DNA of 64,000 nt from Paracoccaceae bacterium (GTDB taxonomy: Bacteria > Pseudomonadota > Alphaproteobacteria > Rhodobacterales > Rhodobacteraceae): positions 17,520-81,519 of the forward strand of contig JAJFIC010000034.1 of assembly GCA_021775315.1 (NCBI GenBank), read 5' to 3'. This document shows, piece by piece, positions 47,543 through 54,509 of this stretch. Numbering within the stretch: position 1 is the first letter of the stretch; each line of letters begins with the position of its first letter. The notes below the pieces were generated by a model. That model saw only the letters and a program-made list of their open reading frames with translations. It searched no databases and had not been told where the DNA came from. The position numbers and the translations under genes were made by a program.

Positions 47543-47953
47543 TTGCAAAAATCAAGCCGCCTGGCAATTTACGCGCTTACGGAATTGGCGTCAGACCCTG
47601 ATCGTCAGGTTTCTGTTGCCGAAATCGGCGAGAAATATCGCGTTTCGGCGCATCATCTGGCCAAGGTTATGCACACGTTGGGCCGGGCCGGACTTGTGCG
47701 GTCGATCCGCGGTGTTGGCGGCGGTTACAGCTTTACCGGCAACGCCAAACGCACCACGCTGTTGGACATTATCAGCCTGTTTGAAGACACGTCCAGCGAT
47801 TGCAAAATGGCCGACAGCACGGCGGCAACCCCGGCTGAATGGGCATTGTTTGACGTAAGCTGCGAGATTGATGATATCGCCAAGGCGACATTCGGGGCGA
47901 TTACCATTTCAACCATGCTCAAACAGACCGAGAGGCGGGCGAACCGTCGTTAA
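47543..47953 (+). CDS. Rrf2-family transcriptional regulator, BadM-like by context
   Basis: 136 residues from a TTG start at 47543, 2 bp after the GNAT stop; there is no nearby ATG or GTG. The winged helix (RLAIYALTELA, SVAEIGEKYRVSAHHLAKVMHTLGRAGLV, RGVGGGYSF) is Rrf2-type. Only two Cys (87 and 107) follow, not the three clustered Cys of IscR/NsrR, so an iron-sulfur sensor of that type is unlikely. BadM of R. palustris is an Rrf2 repressor of the bad (benzoyl-CoA reductase) operon, so this is the best candidate to bind the GTAC-type motifs. Confidence 0.8.
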   Translation: MQKSSRLAIYALTELASDPDRQVSVAEIGEKYRVSAHHLAKVMHTLGRAGLVRSIRGVGGGYSFTGNAKRTTLLDIISLFEDTSSDCKMADSTAATPAEWALFDVSCEIDDIAKATFGAITISTMLKQTERRANRR

Positions 47954-47959
47954 TTTGTT

Positions 47960-48358
47960 CTAGCCCACCGGAATGATGGCCGTTGCCTCCAGTTCAATCT
48001 TGCCGGGATGGTCCAGCAGGTCAGACACGAAAATCATGCTCATAGCCGGGAAATGCGTGCCCATTAATTCGCGCCAGACCCCGCCTAGCTGTTTGCGAAC
48101 CGCCAGATATTGCGGTTTGTCGCAGCAATAGGCGGTCATGCGGCAAATGTGATGCGGCTCTCCGCCACCTTGCGCGACAATTGTCAGAACATTTTTCAGG
48201 GCCTGTTCAAATTGCGGTACCAAATCCACGCTCTCAAAGATTTGGGCGGCGTTCCAGCCAACCTGACCCGCGACAAATATCGTATCGCCCGCCGGAACTT
48301 TGATCCCGTTTGAATAACCAATCGGCGGCGCCCAGCCTTCGGGGAGTAGTGTTTGCAT
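47960..48358 (-). CDS. RidA/YjgF-family protein
   Basis: 132 residues with the RidA pattern IFVAGQVGWNA near residue 28, ALKNVLTIVAQGGGEPHHICRMTAY in the middle and a C-terminal DLLDHPGKIELEATAIIP. RidA proteins hydrolyse reactive enamine/imine intermediates; some relatives act in aromatic catabolism as deaminases. The specific substrate is unknown. It converges with the Rrf2 gene (6 bp between stops) and carries a GTAC-type motif 41 bp upstream of its start, tying it to the same putative regulon. Confidence 0.8.
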   Translation of the reverse strand: MQTLLPEGWAPPIGYSNGIKVPAGDTIFVAGQVGWNAAQIFESVDLVPQFEQALKNVLTIVAQGGGEPHHICRMTAYCCDKPQYLAVRKQLGGVWRELMGTHFPAMSMIFVSDLLDHPGKIELEATAIIPVG

Positions 48359-48398
48359 GGTGGTCTCCGGTTCATTGGGTGAAGTATTCGGTATAAAG

Positions 48399-48410
48399 GT
48401 ACTATATTAC
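48399..48410. promoter_or_regulatory. GTAC-type regulatory motif, copy d (ridA promoter)
   Basis: GTACTATATTAC lies 41 bp upstream of the RidA start, which reads leftwards. It keeps both outer trinucleotides of the motif. Confidence 0.5.
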
Positions 48411-48496
48411 GGTTGAAGGAAAAGGAAAGGGTGCGCGTCACCAGTGCGAGTATTCGCGATCTTTGGCTGCGCGGGTCTTAAAAGTGGATCAAGCGA

Positions 48497-49069
48497 TCAC
48501 ACATCAAAGATCGTTTTCGCGTCCCTTATCTTGGCCAGAATCGCGTCGGCGGCAGAACCGCTTTTCTGTTCTACCCAAGTCTGGAACCCGACCTTGATAG
48601 ACGCGGAAACCAAGGCGGCCATGTGCAGCGCCGTGCTGTGACTGTCAGCGCCAAGTCTGCGGGATATCAACCCGGCAATCAGGCCTTCAAATTCATGGAA
48701 AGTGCTATTGCGCAGAACCTGCAATTTCGGGTTCGACAGCGATATTTCATGCGTCATGCGGACGTAATCGCGATCTTCGCCGATCTCGTCGAAAATGGGG
48801 CCAAGCAAGTCAACGAGATCATCCAGTAAAATGCCCTGACCGGCGATAAACCGGGCGATCGCCGCTTCGGAAAATACTGGCGGCGGGGGCATTAACGCGG
48901 CCTCTTTATAAGGAAAATAGTTGAAAAAGGTCCGGGGGCTTACGCCTGCCGCGTCGCTGATCATTTCCGCGGTGACATGGTCCAACCCTTTGGCATGGAC
49001 AAGAACAACAGCCGCACGGCGGATGGTTTCCGCTGTTCTTAAACGCCGCCGTTCCCGTAGATTTGTCAC
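48497..49069 (-). CDS. TetR-family repressor of the divergent RND efflux genes
   Basis: 190 residues from a GTG start at 49069 behind GAGGCGAAAAA; a longer frame to ATG 49135 would translate the operator and adds a Cys-rich, non-conserved stretch. The helix-turn-helix (RTAETIRRAAVVLVHAKG, VTAEMISDAAGVSPRTFFNYFPYKEAAL) is TetR-type, and the C-terminal ligand domain is not diagnostic. It is divergent from the membrane-fusion protein gene, and the gap holds two tandem TTGCA-type sites, a standard arrangement for a local repressor. Confidence 0.85.
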   Translation of the reverse strand: MTNLRERRRLRTAETIRRAAVVLVHAKGLDHVTAEMISDAAGVSPRTFFNYFPYKEAALMPPPPVFSEAAIARFIAGQGILLDDLVDLLGPIFDEIGEDRDYVRMTHEISLSNPKLQVLRNSTFHEFEGLIAGLISRRLGADSHSTALHMAALVSASIKVGFQTWVEQKSGSAADAILAKIRDAKTIFDV

Positions 49070-49085
49070 TTTTTCGCCTCGATTA

Positions 49086-49117
49086 TTGCACGTAGTGCAG
49101 ATATTGCATATTGTGCA
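49086..49117. promoter_or_regulatory. Tandem operator between tetR and the RND efflux genes
   Basis: TTGCACGTAGTGCA (49086-49099) and TTGCATATTGTGCA (49104-49117) are two copies of TTGCA-N4-GTGCA with an 18-bp repeat distance, suggesting two repressor dimers side by side. Confidence 0.65.
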
Positions 49118-49188
49118 TAAATGCGGCATTGTCAATTGGGCCTTGCGCCCTATCTATAAGCGAACACTAGCGGAGCGTCCGACCAACC

Positions 49189-50433
49189 ATGCGTGCATTA
49201 AAGTCCTACGGCATTGCTGCCTTCCTGATTATCGGCGTAGCACTTTGGCTGGGCACAGGTGTGCTTATTCAAGGCGGCAAGGGTCCGATACTGGGCGAGG
49301 TCACGGTGGTTTCGGCGTTGGAAAAAGACGGCGGGCCGCTGACGGATGTTGTGCAATCTTCCGGTCTGGCCAAACCGGTCCACCACGAAGAAGGCGCAAA
49401 CGATCCGGCGCTGTCAATCGCTGAGCGCGCCAAATTCGCCGAGGCTGAGACGGGAACGCTCAGATCCGTGCGAACGCGCACATATACCGTCCAGTTGATG
49501 CCGCTTGAAATCACATTGCGCGGCCACACGTCGGCGCTTGCGTCGGTGAATGCTACGGCGCGAACCAGTGATATAGTGCGCACAATGGACGTAAAAGAAG
49601 GGCAATCCGTCAATATTGGCGATCTGATATGCTCGTTGGACAACGGCACGCGGCAAGCCAGCGTCGATCAGGCTGACGCTGCGTTGTCACAAACCAAGGC
49701 CGCGCTTGACAAGGCGCGAAACGATTCCAAAACCAACAAAGCTTTGCGGGAAAAAGGGCTCGCCTCCATCAATTCAGCCGAGGGTTTTGCCACCAACCTG
49801 CGCGCCGCTGAGGCGAATTTTCAGGCGGCATCGGTTGCCCTGCGTAATCGCGAGGTCGAACTTGGCAATACCGAAATCCGCGCCACTGTGCCGGGCATCA
49901 TTCAGCGGCCTCTTGCAGAAATCGGAGACCTGATGGGCAATGGACAATCCTGCGCCACCATCGTGCAACTTGACCCGATGATTTTCGTCGGAGCGGTTCC
50001 GCAGGTGCATGTCGGGTTGGCCAAACGTGGGCTAAAAGCAGAAATTCGGACCATTACGGGGGAAATTTCTGACGGTGTGGTAAATTTTGTTGCGGTTAGT
50101 GCTGACCCTGCAACACGTAGTTTTGCCATCGAAATTGAATTCAAAAACCCGCAACGCCGGATTCTGGACGGGTTGACGGCCGAGGCGGTTGTGAACCTTG
50201 GCGCAGTCCCGGCGCACCTGATCGCGCAATCTGTCATGACATTGGACCCTGACGGCAATATCGGAGTGCGCGCCGTTGAAGACAGCAAAGTCGTCTTTTA
50301 CAAAATCCGTATCCTGAAAGACACGCGCGACGGCATTTGGGTTGCCGGCCTGCCGCAATCGACCGACGTGATTGTGCTTGGGCAGGAATATGTAACAGCA
50401 GGCCAGATCGTGGCCGCCAGCCCCGAAGAATAG
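49189..50433 (+). CDS. RND efflux periplasmic adaptor (membrane-fusion protein)
   Basis: 414 residues. One N-terminal membrane anchor (residues ~8-27) is followed by a lipoyl/barrel-sandwich half-motif (TARTSDIVRTMDVKEGQSVNIGDLICSLD). A coiled-coil hairpin (about 165-225, rich in Ala/Lys/Asp) and the second lipoyl half with TVPGIIQRPLAEIGDLMGNGQ come next, then beta-barrel and membrane-proximal domains. It bridges the inner-membrane RND pump to an outer-membrane channel; no tolC-like gene is adjacent. The RND gene follows 9 bp downstream. Confidence 0.9.
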   Translation: MRALKSYGIAAFLIIGVALWLGTGVLIQGGKGPILGEVTVVSALEKDGGPLTDVVQSSGLAKPVHHEEGANDPALSIAERAKFAEAETGTLRSVRTRTYTVQLMPLEITLRGHTSALASVNATARTSDIVRTMDVKEGQSVNIGDLICSLDNGTRQASVDQADAALSQTKAALDKARNDSKTNKALREKGLASINSAEGFATNLRAAEANFQAASVALRNREVELGNTEIRATVPGIIQRPLAEIGDLMGNGQSCATIVQLDPMIFVGAVPQVHVGLAKRGLKAEIRTITGEISDGVVNFVAVSADPATRSFAIEIEFKNPQRRILDGLTAEAVVNLGAVPAHLIAQSVMTLDPDGNIGVRAVEDSKVVFYKIRILKDTRDGIWVAGLPQSTDVIVLGQEYVTAGQIVAASPEE

Positions 50434-50442
50434 CGCCGCGCC

Positions 50443-53400
50443 ATGATCAATTTCATCGAAACCGTTCTGCGAATGCCGCGTGTTGTCATCACGATGATGG
50501 TGCTGTTGCTGATCGGCGGTTTTGCGGCCTATCAGACCTTGCCCAAGGAAAGCTTTCCGTCGATCGACATTCCGTATTTTTATGTGTCGGTCAGCCAGAG
50601 CGGTATATCGCCGGGGGATGCTGAACGTCTGCTGGCCAAACCGGTTGAGGATCGTCTGGACAACCTTGAAGGCTTGGAAAACATCAGCTCAACCTCCAGC
50701 TCTGGCCGGGTGTCGGTGTTTCTGGAATTTGGCGTCAATGTCGACAAGGACGCAGCGTTTGACGATATTCGCGCCAAGCTGGACGGGGTGGCGAACGAGT
50801 TGCCCGCAGACGCAGAAGAGCCGAAGATAACCGAGATTTCTTTCACCGACCGACCGGTGTTGTCGATTGCGATTTATGGCGACGTGCCGGAACGCACGTT
50901 AATACGGCATGCAAACGCGTTGAAAGATGTGCTCGAAGGGTTGCCAGATGTGCAGACCGTGTCGATGTCCGGTCACCGCGAAGAGGTTCTTGAGGTTCAG
51001 ATCGACCAGTTGCATCTGGAAGCATACGATCTGACCGCCGCGCAATTGTTTGACGCGCTGGCCCGCAACAACACGATGGTCGCAGGTGGAACGCTCGATA
51101 GCGGGCAAGGCTCGTTCAACGTTGAAGTGTCCGGGCTGATTTCCAACGCGACCGAGGTTTTCAACCTGCCGCTTAAGACTGTTGGCGACACGGTTGTGAC
51201 GTTCGGCGATGTCGCGACGGTGACCCGTACCTTTAAGGATGCCACGGAATACGCCTATGTGAACGGCTCGCCCGCCATCACAATTGGTGTCAGCAAAAAG
51301 CTGGGCACCAATATTATTGAAGTGTCCGACCAGATCCGCACAGCGGCCGAGGCACATGTAAAAGATTGGCCCAACGGGGTGCGCTATAGCTATCTGCTGG
51401 ATCAATCCACCAGCACGAAAAACCTGTTCCGTTCGCTTGAAGCGGCGGTTCTGACGGCGGTTGCGCTGGTTTTGGTGATGTGCATCGCCACGCTGGGTGT
51501 TCGCCCGGCAATCCTGATCGGCATGTCGATCCCGATTTCCTTTATGATGGCATTTCTGGTCATTCAGATGCTGGGCATGACCATCAACATGATGACCATG
51601 TTCGGGCTGGTGATTGCCGTGGGGGTGTTGGTCGACGACCCGATTGTGGTGGTCGAATATGCGGAACGAAAACTGTCCGAAGGGGTCTCAAAAAAGCAGG
51701 CCTTTATTCTGGCGGCGCGCAAGATGTTTGTGCCGGTTGTTTCGGCCACCGCGACCACGCTTGGGGCCTTTGTGCCCTTGCTGTTCTGGCCCGGTATCAT
51801 CGGCAAATTCATGTCGTATCTGCCAATCGTCGTGATCGTCGTCATGATCGCGTCACTTGTGTCGGCGCTGATCTTCATGCCCGTCATCGGTGCGTTCATC
51901 GCCAAGAACGAGATGAGCGAAAAGGAAAAAGAGGCGGCGGATATCGTCATGTATCCCGACAAATTCGACACCCAAAAGGTGCGCGGGTTGACCGGGATTT
52001 ACGTGCGTCTAATGGCAAAGTTGCTGCACAGGCCGCTGATTACACTCGTGGTCGGCTTTGGCATCGTTGCTGGCATTTTCACTTACTACATTCAGAACCC
52101 CACAGGGATGGAGGCTTTCCCCCCCGGCGAACCTGAATACGGCACCGTGTCGATTGTTACCCGAGGCAACTATTCCCCGATTGAACTGCGTGGCATGTTG
52201 CTTGAAGTTCAGGAAAAAGTGCTGCAAGTGCCGGGCGTTCAGGATGTCATCCTGTCTTTTGGTGCGGGCAACGGATCGCCGCCGGATACGGTCGGCAACC
52301 TTCAATTGCAGCTTCAGCCGTGGGAAAAGCGCCTGCCAGCCGAGGCAATTTTTACCGATATCCGCGAACGGGTGGCCAGCATTTCAGGGCTTGAGGTGCA
52401 AATCGCTGCCGAAGAAAACGGGCCCCCTGCGGGCAAGGATATCAACCTTAGGGTCGAAAGCTCGGTTTACGAGGATCTGGCGCCCGCCGTCACCAGATTG
52501 CGGGACTATATCGAAAACGACCTTGGTGGAACGATCGACATTGAAGATGGCCGCCCCTCACCCGGCATCGACTGGAAGCTGACCTTTGACCGGGCCGAAG
52601 CCTCAAAATACGGTATCGGTGTTCGCGACCTTGGTCCCTATGTGAAACTTGTAACCTCGGGCGTTGTTATCGGCAGCTACCGCCCGGCGGATGCGGTTGA
52701 CGAGCTGGACATCGTGGTGCGCTTGCCGAAAGAGGAACGTAGTTTTGATGCGCTTGACTCAATCAGGATTGTCACGGCCAAGGGCCTGATTCCTGTGTCA
52801 AATTTTGTGACCCGTACTGCCGTGCCGAAAGTTGGCAACATCACGCGGCGCAACGGTGTTTACGCAATGACCGTAGCCGCTAATCTGGAGCCGGGCCTGC
52901 AGACCGATGAAAAGGTTAAAGTGCTACAGGACTGGGACAAACAACAAAGCTGGCCAGGCGACATCGAAATCATTTACGGCGGTGCTGCTGAACAAACCGA
53001 CGAAACCAACGCCTTTATCGTCAAAGCATTTGCTGGCGCGATGTTCCTGATCTTTTTAATCCTATTGCTGGAATATAACAGTTTTTATCAGGTGCTGGTG
53101 ACCCTGACGACTGTGGTTATGTCGCTGGCAGGTGTCCTGCTGGGTATGGTTGTGACCGGCATGTCATTTTCCGCCATCATGACCGGCTTGGGTATCGTTG
53201 CGCTGACCGGAATCGTGGTCAAGAACGGCATCGTTTTGATCGACACATATAACCACTATAACCGTGACGATGGGGTCGAGCCGGTCAAGGCGATGCTGCT
53301 GACCGTGGCACAGCGGATCCGTCCGGTTCTGTTGACGGCGATTGTGACGGCACTGGGTGTGATCCCGATGGCGCTGAACATCGAATTTGACTTTGTCCGC

Positions 53401-53673
53401 CGCGAGATCGTCATGGGCGGCTTGGCTGGCACACTGTTTGTGCATCTGTCATCCGCACTGGTGTCTGGTCTGGTGATCTCCACCCTGCTGACGCTGGTCA
53501 TGGTGCCGGTCATGGTGACAGCCCCTGCGGTCATCGGTCAGCGACTGGTGGTGCTGCGTTCAAGACTGATCACCTTGCTAAAGCGCAAGCCAAAGCCACC
53601 AGCGAAACCAGTTATCGTGCAGGATCTGCCAGAACCGGAAGAACCCGTGGCCCTTAATCCCGCTGCCGAATAA
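50443..53673 (+). CDS. RND-superfamily efflux transporter (AcrB/HAE1-like)
   Basis: 1076 residues, a full-length RND pump. It has one N-terminal membrane helix, a first periplasmic loop (about 35-330), and a block of six helices. The block contains GLVIAVGVLVDDPIVVVEYAER in TM4, with the two Asp of the proton relay. A second periplasmic loop and the last six helices follow (GLGIVALTGIVVKNGIVLIDTYNHY, with Lys in TM10). Substrates cannot be read from the sequence. It forms an operon with the adaptor and is under the TetR gene. Efflux of toxic aromatic acids or solvents is only a contextual guess. Confidence 0.92.
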   Translation: MINFIETVLRMPRVVITMMVLLLIGGFAAYQTLPKESFPSIDIPYFYVSVSQSGISPGDAERLLAKPVEDRLDNLEGLENISSTSSSGRVSVFLEFGVNVDKDAAFDDIRAKLDGVANELPADAEEPKITEISFTDRPVLSIAIYGDVPERTLIRHANALKDVLEGLPDVQTVSMSGHREEVLEVQIDQLHLEAYDLTAAQLFDALARNNTMVAGGTLDSGQGSFNVEVSGLISNATEVFNLPLKTVGDTVVTFGDVATVTRTFKDATEYAYVNGSPAITIGVSKKLGTNIIEVSDQIRTAAEAHVKDWPNGVRYSYLLDQSTSTKNLFRSLEAAVLTAVALVLVMCIATLGVRPAILIGMSIPISFMMAFLVIQMLGMTINMMTMFGLVIAVGVLVDDPIVVVEYAERKLSEGVSKKQAFILAARKMFVPVVSATATTLGAFVPLLFWPGIIGKFMSYLPIVVIVVMIASLVSALIFMPVIGAFIAKNEMSEKEKEAADIVMYPDKFDTQKVRGLTGIYVRLMAKLLHRPLITLVVGFGIVAGIFTYYIQNPTGMEAFPPGEPEYGTVSIVTRGNYSPIELRGMLLEVQEKVLQVPGVQDVILSFGAGNGSPPDTVGNLQLQLQPWEKRLPAEAIFTDIRERVASISGLEVQIAAEENGPPAGKDINLRVESSVYEDLAPAVTRLRDYIENDLGGTIDIEDGRPSPGIDWKLTFDRAEASKYGIGVRDLGPYVKLVTSGVVIGSYRPADAVDELDIVVRLPKEERSFDALDSIRIVTAKGLIPVSNFVTRTAVPKVGNITRRNGVYAMTVAANLEPGLQTDEKVKVLQDWDKQQSWPGDIEIIYGGAAEQTDETNAFIVKAFAGAMFLIFLILLLEYNSFYQVLVTLTTVVMSLAGVLLGMVVTGMSFSAIMTGLGIVALTGIVVKNGIVLIDTYNHYNRDDGVEPVKAMLLTVAQRIRPVLLTAIVTALGVIPMALNIEFDFVRREIVMGGLAGTLFVHLSSALVSGLVISTLLTLVMVPVMVTAPAVIGQRLVVLRSRLITLLKRKPKPPAKPVIVQDLPEPEEPVALNPAAE

Positions 53674-53681
53674 GGCGCGGA

Positions 53682-53739
53682 TTGCGGGTCAGGGCGACTT
53701 GTTCGCAATCCTTTAGGTAATACCGGGACCCGCAACAAA
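53682..53739 (+). terminator. Possible terminator after the RND gene
   Basis: TTGCGGGTC (53682-53690) pairs with GACCCGCAA (53727-53735) across a 36-nt loop, and an ATTTTT stretch follows shortly after (53739 on). The large loop makes it only a fair candidate. Confidence 0.35.
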
Positions 53740-53859
53740 TTTTTAACACATTGCCACTAACAAATAGAACAAGAGCGGTAATTTCCGTGTCTTGGTCTGG
53801 CCCAATGCCGGACCTCCCCGACTTGGGGGTGGTATGTAACGGTTTGAAAAGGGTGTGCA

Positions 53860-54132
53860 ATGTCCGAAGCTCTGGAACTTGACACCAAACTCAATACCGA
53901 GGCTGCGGATACATTATTTGCCAGACTCTCAGAACTCAGGGGTCAGAATGTCGCCCTGAATGCGGCAGGTGTTCAGTTTCTGGGCGGGTTGTGTTTCCAG
54001 CTTTTGTTGGCGGCCCGGCAGCAATGGCAGGCCGATGGCTGCCATTTGGAAATTGTCAAAGCATCAGTTGATTTTCAGGATGGGATGGCCGGACTTGGCG
54101 TTTCCCTAGATGACTTTGCGAAAGGACCCTAA
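53860..54132 (+). CDS. STAS-domain protein at the head of the chemotaxis operon
   Basis: 90 residues with the STAS/anti-sigma-antagonist fold pattern (strand NVALNAAGVQFLGGLCFQLLLAARQQWQADG). The position where anti-sigma antagonists carry the phosphorylatable Ser/Thr is occupied by a Gly-rich stretch, so phosphorylation there is unlikely. Such small STAS proteins occur in alphaproteobacterial chemotaxis clusters and may act as scaffolds for CheA. cheY follows after 2 bp. Confidence 0.7.
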   Translation: MSEALELDTKLNTEAADTLFARLSELRGQNVALNAAGVQFLGGLCFQLLLAARQQWQADGCHLEIVKASVDFQDGMAGLGVSLDDFAKGP

Positions 54133-54134
54133 AC

Positions 54135-54500
54135 ATGGCTCTACAGGTATTGGCGGTGGACGATTCCCGAACGATCCGGGAAATGCTGACCTCCTGTCTT
54201 ACATCAGCCGGATGCGAAGTGGTCGTGGCCCAGGATGGCGTCGAGGGTCTGGAACGCCTTAGCGGTGCACAACCCGATGTTGTCATTACCGATATAAACA
54301 TGCCGCGTATGAACGGATTTGAATTTATATCCGCCGTGCGCAGCGGCGAACAGAACCGGCATGTTCCAATACTGGTGCTAACCACCGAAAGCGCCGATGA
54401 CCTGAAACACCGCGCACGATCTGCCGGTGCGACAGGATGGATCGTAAAGCCCTTTGACGAACTCAAGCTGATCTCGGCGATACGCCGCGTCGCGACTTAG
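54135..54500 (+). CDS. cheY: Chemotaxis response regulator CheY
   Basis: 121-residue single receiver domain. The acidic pair is in AVDDSRTIREML (Asp11/12 region), the phospho-acceptor Asp is in VVITDINMPRMNGFE, the switch Thr is in LVLTTESADDLK, and the Lys is in WIVKPFDE. No output domain is present. It lies between the STAS gene and cheA, so it is probably the direct CheA target that acts on the flagellar motor or as a phosphate sink. Confidence 0.92.
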   Translation: MALQVLAVDDSRTIREMLTSCLTSAGCEVVVAQDGVEGLERLSGAQPDVVITDINMPRMNGFEFISAVRSGEQNRHVPILVLTTESADDLKHRARSAGATGWIVKPFDELKLISAIRRVAT

Positions 54501-54509
54501 GGGTTCGAC

